Assembly (NCBI RefSeq): GCF_002846365.1
Contig: NZ_PJMW01000002.1
Span: 3,472,001 to 3,536,000, forward strand
Direction: 5' to 3'
DNA length: 64,000 nt
Source of the DNA: Nocardia fluminea
GTDB lineage: Bacteria > Actinomycetota > Actinomycetes > Mycobacteriales > Mycobacteriaceae
Shown: piece after piece, positions 42,078-51,043 of the stretch
Position numbering within the stretch: position 1 is the stretch's first letter
Layout of the letters: each line of letters opens with the position of its first letter
The notes under the pieces: model-generated
Seen by the model: the letters and a program-made list of their open reading frames with translations, nothing else
The model's database searches: none
Told to the model about the DNA's origin: nothing
Program-made: the position numbers and the translations under genes

Positions 42078-42848
42078 ATGGGCAATGGGTGGGAAACCGA
42101 GGCGCCGGTCCGCGACGAGGCGGCCGAATTCGCCGTTCGGCACGCGGAATTGGCGCAGGGCTACGGCGGCGGCGCAGACCCCGGCGACCCGGCGATGGTG
42201 CAGGCGATGCAGATGGTGCTGCACATCCCCAAGGCCGACCCACCCGCCCGTAGTGCACTGCTGGAAGCGGCCGCCGCCGCGGCGGTCGCGGTGTGCCTCG
42301 ACCCGCGTTCTGGGCCCGGCGGGGAGTGGGAGCCGCGATACCTCGCGTGGAAGCGGTCACGGATCAGGAAGGTCGCCCGGCGGGCACGTGGTGCGCAGTG
42401 GGTGGCCGCGGGAGACGTCGACGGGGTGACCGTCGAGGTCGACGGCGCGCAGGCCCGCGCGTTCGTGCCCGGCCCGGTCGGGGAGATCGACCAGCGCATC
42501 CGCAAACTCCAGATCGGCGGCACCGATCTCGACCACGACGAGCCGGGCCCGGCGGATCCGGCAGCGCCGGTGCTGTGGGTGAACGCGGCGCTGGAGATGT
42601 CGGTGGGCAAGGCGGCCGCGCAGGTCGGGCACGCGAGCATGCTGCTCGCCGGTGCGTTGCCCCTGGACGCGGCGGCCGCGTGGGCCGGTCGCGGGTTCCG
42701 CTGCGCGGTGCGCGACGCCGGCGCACAGCAGTGGGCGGGGCTGGTGGCCGAGGTGGCGGCGGGTCGCGCGGTAGCGGTGCGCGATGCCGGCTTCACCGAG
42801 GTGGCCCCCGGTTCGATGACGGTGATCGCGGTCCCGCCACGGTGGTGA
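42078..42848 (+). CDS. PTH2-domain peptidyl-tRNA hydrolase-like protein
   Basis: 256 residues. The C-terminal half (about 150-256) is a PTH2 fold: VLWVNAALEMSVGKAAAQVGHASML, with the Lys and Gln-x-x-HA of the active site, then CAVRDAGAQQW and AVRDAGFTEVAPGSMTVIAV. The N-terminal 140 residues (LAQGYGGGADPGDPAMVQAMQMVLHIPKADPP, a helical part, and WKRSRIRKVARRARGAQW) are an actinobacterial extension of unknown role; the same arrangement occurs in mycobacteria. Cytosolic. TTAGGCTGG about 50 bases upstream may be its -10 region. Confidence 0.85.
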   Translation: MGNGWETEAPVRDEAAEFAVRHAELAQGYGGGADPGDPAMVQAMQMVLHIPKADPPARSALLEAAAAAAVAVCLDPRSGPGGEWEPRYLAWKRSRIRKVARRARGAQWVAAGDVDGVTVEVDGAQARAFVPGPVGEIDQRIRKLQIGGTDLDHDEPGPADPAAPVLWVNAALEMSVGKAAAQVGHASMLLAGALPLDAAAAWAGRGFRCAVRDAGAQQWAGLVAEVAAGRAVAVRDAGFTEVAPGSMTVIAVPPRW

Positions 42849-42988
42849 TCGCCTCGACACGCCCGACACGAATCCGGCAGCCGGGTTACGGATTTCGCGA
42901 CTCGCCGCGATAACGCGGTGTGGCGGCAGTGCCGCACGGGTATACGTAACCGACAGCCGTGCTCGTCGAGGTACAGGGAGGTTCCGCG

Positions 42989-43147
42989 ATGATGACGACG
43001 ATTGTGGTGATCCTGATCGTGTGGGTCGTGCTGTCGGTGCCGGTCTCCTTCGTCGCCGCGCGCATGTTGCGCGGTGAGGTTCGCAGCACGGGTCACCCGT
43101 CGACGACCAGGACCGACGAATCTCGCACGGGCCGGTCGCTGCGCTGA
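42989..43147 (+). CDS. Small single-span membrane protein, 52 residues
   Basis: One hydrophobic helix (TIVVILIVWVVLSVPVSFVAA) after a very short N-terminus, then a basic, Ser/Thr-rich cytosolic tail. GGGAGG lies 8 bases before ATG 42989. The stop touches the open frame of the ABC ATPase gene, so they are probably one transcript. No known family recognised; it may be a small partner of that ATPase. Confidence 0.6.
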   Translation: MMTTIVVILIVWVVLSVPVSFVAARMLRGEVRSTGHPSTTRTDESRTGRSLR

Positions 43148-43165
43148 GTGCCCGCGTGGGCCAAG

Positions 43166-44002
43166 ATGGAGCGCGTGTCGCAACCCGATCCCGATCTGCT
43201 CATCGACTTCTCCGACGTGACCATCCGTCGCTCCGGCCGAACCCTGGTCGGCCCGGTCTCTTGGCAAGTAGAGCTCGACGAACGCTGGGTGGTGCTCGGC
43301 CCGAACGGCGCGGGCAAGACCTCGCTGCTGAGAATGGCCGCCGCCGAACTCCATCCGACCTCAGGTGTCGCGAATCTGCTGGGGGAGACGCTCGGTCGCG
43401 TCGACGTCAGCGAACTACGACCGCGCATCGGCCTGTCCTCGGCGGCGGTGGCCAGCCGCATCCCGGTGGACGAGAAGGTCAGTGACCTGGTGGTCTCGGC
43501 CGGTTACGCCGTGCTCGGCCGCTGGCGTGAACGCTACGAGGACATCGACACCGAACGCGCCGTCGACATGCTGGAAACCCTCGGCGCCGAACACCTTTCC
43601 GACCGCACCTACGGCACCCTGTCCGAAGGCGAACGCAAGCGGGTCCTCATCGCCCGTGCTCTGATGACCGATCCGGAACTGCTGCTGCTCGACGAACCGG
43701 CCGCGGGCCTCGACCTGGGTGGGCGTGAGGAACTCGTCGAGCGTCTCGGCGATCTCGCCGCCGACCCCGACGCGCCCGCGATGGTGCTGGTGACCCATCA
43801 CGTCGAGGAGATCCCGCCCGGCTTCACCCACGCGCTGCTCCTCAAGGAGGGCGAGGTGGTCGGCCAAGGCCTGCTGGGCGATGTGCTCACCGCCGAGAAC
43901 CTGAGCAACGCCTTCAGCCAGTCGATCGCGCTCGACCGCGTCGACGGACGGTGGTTCGCGCGGCGGGCTCGTCGTTCGGGCGGGCATCGGCGCCGGAACT
44001 GA
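43166..44002 (+). CDS. ABC transporter ATP-binding protein
   Basis: 278-residue ATPase. Walker [16 protein letters not shown]-loop region IGLSSAAVASRIPV, signature GTLSEGERKRVLIARAL, Walker B ELLLLDEPAAGLDLGGREEL, switch His in VLVTHHVEEIPPGF. The Leu-Ser-Glu-Gly-Glu signature and the form of the switch resemble molybdate/iron-type importers' ATPases (M. tuberculosis Rv3041c type). No permease lies beside it. Start is uncertain: ATG 43166 chosen, GTG 43148 or GTG 43175 possible. Confidence 0.9.
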   Translation: MERVSQPDPDLLIDFSDVTIRRSGRTLVGPVSWQVELDERWVVLGPNGAGKTSLLRMAAAELHPTSGVANLLGETLGRVDVSELRPRIGLSSAAVASRIPVDEKVSDLVVSAGYAVLGRWRERYEDIDTERAVDMLETLGAEHLSDRTYGTLSEGERKRVLIARALMTDPELLLLDEPAAGLDLGGREELVERLGDLAADPDAPAMVLVTHHVEEIPPGFTHALLLKEGEVVGQGLLGDVLTAENLSNAFSQSIALDRVDGRWFARRARRSGGHRRRN

Positions 44003-44197
44003 GCGCCGGCTCGTCGCGCTGACTCGGGCACCGGCGGCCGGGCTGACCTGCGGGGCGTCCGGTCGCCGGGAATCCCCGTTCGTACTCGACCAAGCGGGCG
44101 TTAGGGTGCTGGAAGGGCTGCGCTCGAAGGAGCCGGCCGGTCCGGTCGGCAGATCGGTGTTCGCCGGGCACGCGGTTCGGTGGTGGAGAGGAACGAT

Positions 44198-45004
44198 ATG
44201 AGTGAGTCCGGGGTCTCCGTGCGGGACGCGTCGACCGTGATGCTGGTGCGCGACGGCGAGGCGGGTATCGAGGTGTTCCTGCAGCGCCGGGTCAAGGCGA
44301 TGGCGTTCGCGGCCGGGGTGACGGTATTCCCCGGCGGTGGCGTCGACGCGGCCGACGGGACGGCGGACATCGCGTGGACGGGCCCCGAACCCGCCTGGTG
44401 GGCGCAACGTTTCGCCACCGACGAACAGACCGCGCAGGCGCTCGTCGCCGCTGCCGTGCGGGAGACCTTCGAGGAGTGCGGCGTGCTGCTGGCCGGGCCC
44501 ACCGCCGATTCCGTCGTCGACGACTCGGCGCGCTATCGCGAGGCGCGCGGCAAGCTCGAGCGCCGCGAATTGTCGCTCGCCGATTTCCTCGTGGCCGAGG
44601 GCCTCGTCCTGCGCGCCGACCTGCTGCGTCCGTGGTCGAACTGGATCACGCCCGAGGCCGAACCCCGCCGCTACGACACCCGCTTCTTCGTCGCGGTGCT
44701 GCCGCAGGGCCAGATCGCCGACGGCGCCACCTCCGAGGCCGCCCAGGTGGACTGGCGGACACCGCGCGACGCCCTGTCCAGCTGGCGGGCGGGCGAACAC
44801 GTGCTGATGCCACCGACGTGGTCGCAGCTCGACGCGCTGTGCGGGTTCGCCGACACCGCGACCGTGCTGGCCGCCGACCGTGTGATCGAGCCGATCATGC
44901 CGAAGTACGCACCGGGGCCGGGCGGGCGCCCGCTCTCGGACTTCCCTGACAACGAACGGTATTTCGACGAGCTGCCGCAGTTGGGTGCGTTCGGCGGCCG
45001 GTAG
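44198..45004 (+). CDS. NUDIX hydrolase
   Basis: 268-residue NUDIX-fold protein. VTVFPGGGVDAADG opens the NUDIX region and AVRETFEECGVLLAG is the helix of the box (REtfEECGV), but the two are separated by an insert of about 40 residues, so the box is split as in the NUDT19/RP2p class that acts on CoA derivatives. Later segments NWITPEAEPRRYDTRFFVAVLP and VMPKY-like IEPIMPKYAP also fit that class. ATG 44198 has AGAGGA just upstream. The next gene, an enoyl-CoA hydratase, starts 9 bases on, so both probably belong to one operon linked to CoA metabolism. Confidence 0.88.
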   Translation: MSESGVSVRDASTVMLVRDGEAGIEVFLQRRVKAMAFAAGVTVFPGGGVDAADGTADIAWTGPEPAWWAQRFATDEQTAQALVAAAVRETFEECGVLLAGPTADSVVDDSARYREARGKLERRELSLADFLVAEGLVLRADLLRPWSNWITPEAEPRRYDTRFFVAVLPQGQIADGATSEAAQVDWRTPRDALSSWRAGEHVLMPPTWSQLDALCGFADTATVLAADRVIEPIMPKYAPGPGGRPLSDFPDNERYFDELPQLGAFGGR

Positions 45005-45013
45005 GTTGCACCC

Positions 45014-45790
45014 ATGGCCGAATTCGTGACCCTCGAGCTGCCCGCCGAGCCGACCACCCGTGGCATCGCGCTGTTGCGCATCGATCGCCCGCCGCTGAAC
45101 CTCGTCGACGCCCAGCTGGCCCGTGAGGTGGCGGCCGCGGCGGCCACGGTGGCCGAGCACCCCGGGGTCTCCGCCCTGATCGTCTACGGCGACGAGCGGG
45201 TGTTCAGCGCGGGCGACGAGATGGCGGAGCTGGCCCGGCTCGACGCCGGACAGGCCGCCGCCATGGCCGCCGATCTCCAGGCCGCGCTCGGCTGTCTCAC
45301 CCGGGTCCCGCAGCCGACGGTCGCCGCGATCACCGGCTACTGCCTCGGCGCCGGCCTCGAGCTCGCGCTGGGCGCCGACCACCGGATCGTCGGCGACAAC
45401 GTGAAACTCGGTCTGCCGCAGATCAAAGCGGGCCTGATCCCGCTCTCGGGCATTCGACGGCTCTCGCTGCTCATCGGCGCGAGCAGGGCCAAGGACCTCG
45501 TCTACACCGGTCGCTTCGTCGGCGCCGAAGAAGCCGCGAAGCTCGGACTGGTCGACGAAGTCGTCGCGCCCGACGACGTCCTCACCGCGGCCCGCGCGTG
45601 GGCCGCGCAGTTCGTCACCGCCGCCCCCCGTGCCCTCGCCGCGGCCAAGGCGGTTTTCGAGTCCGGACCGCACGGCCATGCCACGGCCGTCACCGAATGG
45701 TCGGCGCTGTTCGACACCGACGATGCCCGCACCGGCACCCGTACCTTCGCCGCGGAAGGACCGAACGCCGCCACGTTCACCGGCTGCTAG
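45014..45790 (+). CDS. Enoyl-CoA hydratase/isomerase family protein
   Basis: 258-residue crotonase-fold protein of the EchA17 type. LRIDRPPLNLVDAQLAREV, the oxyanion-hole loop VFSAGDEMAEL, ITGYCLGAGLELALGADHRIVGDNVKLGLPQIKAGLIPLSG and YTGRFVGAEEAAKLGLVDEVV are all standard. One of the two catalytic glutamates normally lies near GAGLELAL; the second position has Gly-Leu-Ile-Pro in place of a clear Glu, so hydration may not be its reaction. A hairpin terminator follows directly. Confidence 0.9.
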   Translation: MAEFVTLELPAEPTTRGIALLRIDRPPLNLVDAQLAREVAAAAATVAEHPGVSALIVYGDERVFSAGDEMAELARLDAGQAAAMAADLQAALGCLTRVPQPTVAAITGYCLGAGLELALGADHRIVGDNVKLGLPQIKAGLIPLSGIRRLSLLIGASRAKDLVYTGRFVGAEEAAKLGLVDEVVAPDDVLTAARAWAAQFVTAAPRALAAAKAVFESGPHGHATAVTEWSALFDTDDARTGTRTFAAEGPNAATFTGC

Positions 45791-45834
45791 CAACGCAGCC
45801 GGAACCCGCGTTAACTTCGCGGGATCCGGCGTTG
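45791..45834 (+). terminator. Hairpin terminator after the enoyl-CoA hydratase gene
   Basis: CAACGC-GCCGGA-CCCGCG pairs with CGCGGG-TCCGGCGTTG across a TTAACTT loop with two small bulges, starting right after the stop codon. No T-run. Confidence 0.65.
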
Positions 45835-45990
45835 CGTGAACCTGGGTAACTTCCCAGCCACCTCCCGCTGGGGCGGCACGAACCGTCTGTTCGGTTCGGT
45901 GGGGGCTCGCGCGCGCGGCAACCGGGCGGCCCGTCCCGCGCGCCGGCAAGGACAGTCTGTTGTCCCAGCAGCGGCGTGCCCGGGCGCACA

Positions 45991-45996
45991 TATTAG
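45991..45996 (+). promoter_or_regulatory. -10 element TATTAG of a probably leaderless gene
   Basis: TATTAG ends 10 bases before ATG 46007, and no ribosome site is visible in the CTGGCCTGC between them. Transcription would begin at or a few bases before the start codon, as is common in mycobacteria and relatives. Confidence 0.4.
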
Positions 45997-46006
45997 GCTG
46001 GCCTGC

Positions 46007-46984
46007 ATGACGGTCCATCCCGACGACCCGGCGCCGAACCCCCACGCCACCGCGGCCCAGGTCGAAGCAGCGCGCAAAGACACCAAACTCGCCCAGGTCC
46101 TGTACCACGACTGGGAAGCGGAGACGTACGACGACAAGTGGTCGATCTCCTATGACGAACGCTGTATCGCGTATGCGCGCGGCCGGTTCGACCTTGCCGT
46201 GGGCCCCGCTCCGCTGCCGTACGAGCGTGCGCTCGAGCTGGGCTGTGGCACCGGGTTCTTCCTGCTCAACCTGATGCAGGGTGGCGTCGCCAAGTCCGGC
46301 TCGGTCACCGACCTCTCGCCCGGCATGGTCAAGGTCGCGCTGCGCAACGCCGAGCACCTCGGCCTCGATGTCGACGGTCGCGTCGCCGACGCCGAGACCA
46401 TCCCGTACGACGACGACACCTTCGATCTGGTCTGTGGCCACGCCGTGCTGCACCACATCCCCGACGTGGAACTGGCGCTCAAGGAGTGCCTGCGCGTGCT
46501 CAAGCCGGGCGGGCGCTTCGTCTTCGCCGGTGAGCCCACCACCATCGGCAACATCTACGCCCGTCGTCTCGGCCAGGCCACCTGGAAGGTGACCACCGAG
46601 ATCACCAAGCTGCCGTTCCTGTCGGGTTGGCGTCGTCCGCAGACCGAGCTGGACGAGTCCTCCCGTGCCGCCGCCCTCGAGGCCGTCGTCGACCTGCACA
46701 CCTTCGACCCGAGCGATCTCGAGAAGATGGCGAAGTCGGCCGGTGCCGTCGACGTGAAGGCCACCACCGAGGAACTCGCCGCCGCCCTGTGGGGCTGGCC
46801 GGTGCGCACCTTCGAGGCCGCCGTCCCCGACGAGAAGCTGACCATGCCCTACCGCCTGGCGCAGTACCGCGCGTGGCTGGGCCTGAGCTGGCTCGACGAG
46901 AACGTGCTGCGCAAGGTCGTGCCGCGCGAGTTCTTCTACAACGCGATGATCACCGGCGTGAAGCCGGGCGCGGCGCAGAAGTAG
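46007..46984 (+). CDS. Class I SAM-dependent methyltransferase
   Basis: 325 residues. SAM-binding motif I is ALELGCGTGFFLLNLMQGG, motif II VADAETIPYDDDTFDLVCGHAVLHHI, followed by LKECLRVLKPGGRFVFAGEP (motif III). The C-terminal ~130 residues (TELDESSRAAALEAVVDLHTFDPSDLEKMAKSAG and the Trp/Tyr-rich end) are specific to this family, the Rv3038c type. Substrate unknown. GTG of the next gene follows its stop codon without a gap, so the two are translated from one message. Confidence 0.9.
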   Translation: MTVHPDDPAPNPHATAAQVEAARKDTKLAQVLYHDWEAETYDDKWSISYDERCIAYARGRFDLAVGPAPLPYERALELGCGTGFFLLNLMQGGVAKSGSVTDLSPGMVKVALRNAEHLGLDVDGRVADAETIPYDDDTFDLVCGHAVLHHIPDVELALKECLRVLKPGGRFVFAGEPTTIGNIYARRLGQATWKVTTEITKLPFLSGWRRPQTELDESSRAAALEAVVDLHTFDPSDLEKMAKSAGAVDVKATTEELAAALWGWPVRTFEAAVPDEKLTMPYRLAQYRAWLGLSWLDENVLRKVVPREFFYNAMITGVKPGAAQK

Positions 46985-48208
46985 GTGGGCTATCGCTTCG
47001 GCCGCGACGACGTCGCCTATCTCGGCAGCGCGGCAGGCCGTGCCGCGCTCGCCGAGGTCGACCGGCTGGAGCTGACGACCGCGACGCACCTGCGCGATAT
47101 CGAGCAGGTGCGCCGGACGCACGGTGATCGCACCGCCGCGCTGATCGAGACGGTGCGGCTGCGTCGCAGGGCCGTGGCGAAATTGCCCGCGGCCGGCGAG
47201 TGGTTGTTCACCGACGACGCGCTGCAACAGGCCACCCCCGCGCTGGTCGCCCGGCATCGGGCCGCCAGGTTGGCCGGGCGGGCCGTGCACGACGTCACCT
47301 GTTCGATCGGTGCGGAACTGTCCGAGCTGGCCGCGGTATGCCCCGCGGTGATCGGCAGCGATCTCGACGACGTGCGCTTGGCGATGGCCGCGCACAACCT
47401 CGCCACGGTGCCGCTGTCAGCGACCGGCGGCGGGTCCGACGGCATTCGGGTGGGCAGGCGAAACATTGTGCTGGCCGAGGCCGATGCCCTCACCCCGACC
47501 ACGCGCGACACCGTGATCATCGCCGACCCGGCCCGCCGCGCCGATGGCACGCGCACCTACGATCCCGCGAAACTCCAACCCCCGCTCCCGGATCTGCTCG
47601 CCGCCTACGCGGGCCGCGACATCGCCGTGAAATCCGCCCCCGGCCTGGATTTCGACCGTCTCGGCTGGGACGGCGAAGTGGAAGTCGTCTCCCTCGACGG
47701 CGCTGTCCGCGAAGCCTGCCTCTGGTCACCCGGCCTCACCGAGCCCGGCGTCACCCGACGCGCCACGGTCCTGGACTCCCGTGGCGGCGCGACCACGCTC
47801 ACCGACGCCGCACCCGACGACATACCCGTCCGCGCCCCCGGCGACTGGATCGTCGACCCCGACGGCGCCGTCGTCCGCGCGGGCCTGGTCCGCCACTACG
47901 CCGCGAAACACGGCCTCTGGCAACTGGACCCGCAGATCGCCTACCTCACCGGCGACACGGTTCCCCCGGGCATGCGCGGCTTCCGCGTCGAAGACCGCTT
48001 CGAACTGCGCGAGAAGACCCTGCGCCAGGAGCTCGCGCGTCGCGACTGCGGCTCCCTGGAAATCCTCATCCGTGGCGTCGACGTCGACCCCGACGCCCTG
48101 CGCAAGAAGCTCAAGCAGCGAGGCTCGACGCCCTACACCCTGGTGATCACCCGCATCGGCCGCGCGGGCGCCGTCTTCCTCTGCCGAGCGGTCGCCCCCA
48201 CCCGCTGA
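46985..48208 (+). CDS. THUMP-like-domain methyltransferase-fold protein
   Basis: 407 residues, Rv3037c type. The middle has a Rossmann-like core: AVHDVTCSIGAELSELA, AVIGSDLDDVRLAMAAHNL, VLAEADALTPTTRDTVIIADPARRADGTRTYDP, resembling RNA methyltransferase motifs I to IV (DPxR in place of NPPY). The C-terminal ~90 residues (VEDRFELREKTLRQELARRDCGSLEILIRGVDVDPDALRKKLK) are the THUMP-like end. It could act on RNA, but the altered motif IV leaves the activity open. Start GTG 46985 directly follows the previous stop. Confidence 0.85.
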   Translation: MGYRFGRDDVAYLGSAAGRAALAEVDRLELTTATHLRDIEQVRRTHGDRTAALIETVRLRRRAVAKLPAAGEWLFTDDALQQATPALVARHRAARLAGRAVHDVTCSIGAELSELAAVCPAVIGSDLDDVRLAMAAHNLATVPLSATGGGSDGIRVGRRNIVLAEADALTPTTRDTVIIADPARRADGTRTYDPAKLQPPLPDLLAAYAGRDIAVKSAPGLDFDRLGWDGEVEVVSLDGAVREACLWSPGLTEPGVTRRATVLDSRGGATTLTDAAPDDIPVRAPGDWIVDPDGAVVRAGLVRHYAAKHGLWQLDPQIAYLTGDTVPPGMRGFRVEDRFELREKTLRQELARRDCGSLEILIRGVDVDPDALRKKLKQRGSTPYTLVITRIGRAGAVFLCRAVAPTR

Positions 48209-48233
48209 CAGTTCAGCACGTCGGAGCGGCTGG

Positions 48234-48773
48234 TCAGGCTTCCATCTTCTTCACCACGCGCTGCACCGTGAGCCAGGTGCGGGTGGTGATGTCCTTGCCG
48301 TAGGTCTTCTCCAGGCGGGCCATGAAGTCCGGGGTCTTGCCGGTGCTGTTGTCGATGACGGTGAGGAAGGCGCGGGCCTTGCGGTCGTAGCCGATGACAC
48401 GGGTGAGGGGGTCGTCGTCGAAGGCCGTGGTGTCGGCGTCGCGCATCGTCGCTTTGAAGAAGGTGACGGTGAGATAGGAGCCGCGTTCGTGGGGCAGGCC
48501 CTCGAACGGATCGCGGTCGAGGAGGGCGCGCAGTTCGGGACGGCTGCGGATGATGGTGCCGCCGGGGATGCCGAGTTCGGCGTTGAGTGCCTGCTGGATG
48601 CGCTCCTCCAGGTCGGCGGGGTCGTCAGCGGTGCGGAAGACGACATTGCCGCTCGTGAGGACCGTCGCGACCTTCTCGAAGCCGAGACCCTCGAACACCC
48701 CGCGCAACTTCTCGTTGCGCATGTTCGGGTTGGTCGGCATGATCCCCCGCAGCAGCGCCGCATAGCTCTCCAC
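48234..48773 (-). CDS. DUF1697 family protein
   Basis: 179-residue cytosolic protein. It shows the DUF1697 pattern: YAALLRGIMPTNPNMRNEKLRGVFEGLGFEKVATVLTSGNVVF at the start (LRGINVG-x-N and SGNVVF), then ELGIPGGTIIRSRPELRALLDRDPF, and at the end TGKTPDFMARLEKTYGKDITTRTWLTVQRV. GTG 48773 is the usual start for the motif; longer frames add only Arg-rich sequence. Function unknown. It converges with the THUMP-like gene. Confidence 0.9.
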   Translation of the reverse strand: MESYAALLRGIMPTNPNMRNEKLRGVFEGLGFEKVATVLTSGNVVFRTADDPADLEERIQQALNAELGIPGGTIIRSRPELRALLDRDPFEGLPHERGSYLTVTFFKATMRDADTTAFDDDPLTRVIGYDRKARAFLTVIDNSTGKTPDFMARLEKTYGKDITTRTWLTVQRVVKKMEA

Positions 48774-48843
48774 GCCGCTGACCGTACCGACCCCCACCGA
48801 CAGAAACCATCGCCTCGGCGGCCGTGTCAGCCCGAGGCGGGAG

Positions 48844-49590
48844 TCAGGCCTGCGCGGCGGCGTTCTTCTTACGCTCGATGTCGGCCAGCGCCGCCATGTA
48901 CGCCTCGCGCTCCTCGGCACTGGCATCCCAGGCGACCTTGCGGTTCTTCACGACCTTGGCGGGAGCGCCGACCGCGATGCTGTAGTCGGGAACATCCCCG
49001 CGCACCACCGCGTGCGCGCCCAGCACACAACCGCGGCCGACCCGGGTGTCGCGCAGCACGGTCACCTTCGCCGCGATCCACGTGTCGGGACCGATCCGCA
49101 CGGGACTCTTCACGATGCCCTGATCCTTGATGGGCATGTTGATGTCGTCCATGCGATGGTCGAAGTCGCAGATGTAGCACCAGTCGGCGACCAGGGTCGA
49201 CTCACCGATCTCGATGTCGAGGTAGGTGTTGACGACATTGTCCTTGCCGAACACCACCTTGTCGCCGATGCGCAGCGAGCCCTCGTGGCAGCGCAGCGCG
49301 TTGCCGTCGCCGATGTGCACCCAGCGGCCGATCTCCATGCGCGCGAGTTCCGGGGTCGCGTGGATCTCCACATTGCGGCCGAGGAACACCATTCCACGCA
49401 GCACGATATGCGGGTTGGCCAGGCGGAACTTGGCAAGCCGGTAGTAACGCACCAGGTACCAGGGGGTGTAGGCGCGGTTGGCGAGCACCCAGCGCAGCGA
49501 ATCCCTGGTCAGAAATCGGGCCTGCTGCGGATCGCGGCGGCGTGAACCACGCCAGCGCGCGCTCAGCGGCGCGCCCCACATGCTCGTCAC
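48844..49590 (-). CDS. Left-handed beta-helix acyltransferase
   Basis: 248-residue hexapeptide-repeat transferase, Rv3034c type. Repeats run from about residue 65 to 210: IVLRGMVFLGRNVEIHA, IGRWVHIGDGNALRCHEG, IGDKVVFGKDNVVN, then ADWCYICDFDHRMDD (with the likely catalytic His), IGPDTWIAAKVTVLRDTRVGRGCVLGAHAVVRGDVPDYSIAVGAPAKVVKNR. The C-terminus is a charged helix. GTG 49590 has GGGAGAG upstream; ATG 49581 is an alternative. The location beside polysaccharide genes suggests acylation of a glycan such as methylglucose lipopolysaccharide. Confidence 0.9.
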   Translation of the reverse strand: MTSMWGAPLSARWRGSRRRDPQQARFLTRDSLRWVLANRAYTPWYLVRYYRLAKFRLANPHIVLRGMVFLGRNVEIHATPELARMEIGRWVHIGDGNALRCHEGSLRIGDKVVFGKDNVVNTYLDIEIGESTLVADWCYICDFDHRMDDINMPIKDQGIVKSPVRIGPDTWIAAKVTVLRDTRVGRGCVLGAHAVVRGDVPDYSIAVGAPAKVVKNRKVAWDASAEEREAYMAALADIERKKNAAAQA

Positions 49591-49711
49591 GAACTACTCT
49601 CCCGTCATGATCCACCGGGCCTGCCCCGGGGATTAGGTCGTCGGCTACACAGAGTACTTTCGCAGGGCACACTTACCGTGCCATACCCCGATTACACAGG
49701 GAGATCAGCAG

Positions 49712-51004
49712 GTGCGAACTCGGACTCGCGTCGTTGCCTCGCTCGCTGCCGCCGGTGTGGTGGCGCTGGCCGGGTGCGGCACGGATGTGGACGACATCAC
49801 GGTCGGCGCCGGAAAAGGCTGGCCCGCAACGCATCACGATGGCAGCAACGCGAGCAGCAGCCCGGTGCCGGGGGCGGACTCGATGTCGCTGAGCTGGTCA
49901 CGTCCGGTGGGTGGCCCGATCGCCCAGCCGTTGACGATCGGTGCCGAAGGCCAGATGTTCGTCACCACGAGCACCGGTAACTGCGCGATCTTCTCCTTTC
50001 AGATGCTCACCGGCCGCAAACGCTTCTGCAACCCCCTCGGACCGTCGACGATCGAAGCGCCGACCGTGCTCGACGGGGTCAGCAATGTCTACGTCGGTGA
50101 CGACGGCGCGGTGAATTCGTTCAACTACCTCGGTCAGCCGCGGTGGCGCACCCCGGTGGCGGGCGTGCCGGTGGCGATCCAGTTCACCGGCGACGGCAAT
50201 GTGCTCACGGTGACGCAGTCCGGCCAGGTCGACGTGCTCAGCAGGCAGACCGGCGGTCGCGTGGTGTCGACCGTGCAGTTGCTCGGCGAACCCGACTTCC
50301 TGAAGTACCCGGGCCTCACCCGTCCCGCCTCCGGCGACGGTCTCGACGACTGCCACACCGGTGGTCCGCGCTGCGCCGTCGCCAACACCACCGCCGTCGA
50401 CCCGTCGACCGGCCGCTTCTTCGTCACCGTCTGGGAGCCGGGCAAGCAGGCCGCCGCCCTGCGCGCGCTGCGCTACGCCGACGGCGCCGTGCGCCAGGAG
50501 TGGAACGCCGAGGTCCTCACCGGCGGTAGCGCCACCAGCCCCGCCCTGTCCGCCGACGGCGACACCGTCTACATCGGCGACAACAGCAAGCGGCTCATCG
50601 CCCTGAACGCCACCGACGGCGCCACCCGCTGGACCCAGCCATTGCCGTGGGCGCCACAGGGCGGCATCTCCGTCAAGGGCGATCTGCTCATCCCGGCGGG
50701 CGACAACGGCTACCTGACCGCGTTGCGCGACACCGGGGACAAGGCCGAGATCGTGTGGGAACGCAAGGATCTCGCCCTGCGCGGTACCGCGGCCCAGACC
50801 TCGGGCGACATCGGCTACACCGTCGCCGCCATCGGCGCGGGCCTGAGCCTCATCACCTTCGACACCACCACCGGCAACACCATCGACTCCGACCCCCTCC
50901 CGTCCGCCACCGGCACCACCACGGGCACCTCCGTCGGTCCGGAGGGTGAAGTCGTCGTCGCCACTCGCCTCGGCGAGATCTTCGCTTTCACCCCGGACGC
51001 CTGA
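49712..51004 (+). CDS. PQQ-like beta-propeller lipoprotein
   Basis: 430-residue exported lipoprotein (Rv3035 type). Signal peptide MRTRTRVVASLAAAGVVALAGC with lipobox Cys22. The mature part is a repeated WD-like/PQQ-like propeller: FVTTSTGNCAIFSFQMLTGRKRF, VYVGDDGAVNSFNYLGQPRWRTPV, VLTVTQSGQVDVLSRQTGGRV, VYIGDNSKRLIALNATDGATRWT, LLIPAGDNGYLTALRDTGDKAEIVW, VVVATRLGEIFAF. No enzyme residues are known for this group. GTG 49712 with AGGGAG upstream. Divergent from the acyltransferase gene. Confidence 0.88.
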   Translation: MRTRTRVVASLAAAGVVALAGCGTDVDDITVGAGKGWPATHHDGSNASSSPVPGADSMSLSWSRPVGGPIAQPLTIGAEGQMFVTTSTGNCAIFSFQMLTGRKRFCNPLGPSTIEAPTVLDGVSNVYVGDDGAVNSFNYLGQPRWRTPVAGVPVAIQFTGDGNVLTVTQSGQVDVLSRQTGGRVVSTVQLLGEPDFLKYPGLTRPASGDGLDDCHTGGPRCAVANTTAVDPSTGRFFVTVWEPGKQAAALRALRYADGAVRQEWNAEVLTGGSATSPALSADGDTVYIGDNSKRLIALNATDGATRWTQPLPWAPQGGISVKGDLLIPAGDNGYLTALRDTGDKAEIVWERKDLALRGTAAQTSGDIGYTVAAIGAGLSLITFDTTTGNTIDSDPLPSATGTTTGTSVGPEGEVVVATRLGEIFAFTPDA

Positions 51005-51043
51005 CAGGCGCTCGCGCGAACGCGTGCCTGCCTCCGAACCGGG

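Noticed and set aside
45985..46009. IdeR iron box around TTAGGCTGGCCTGCAT
   Set aside because: Only half of the TTAGGTTAGGCTAACC pattern is matched; it is better explained as a -10 region.
43415..47395. 1326-codon minus frame opposite five genes
   Set aside because: Crosses several certain genes and a terminator; typical high-GC antisense openness.
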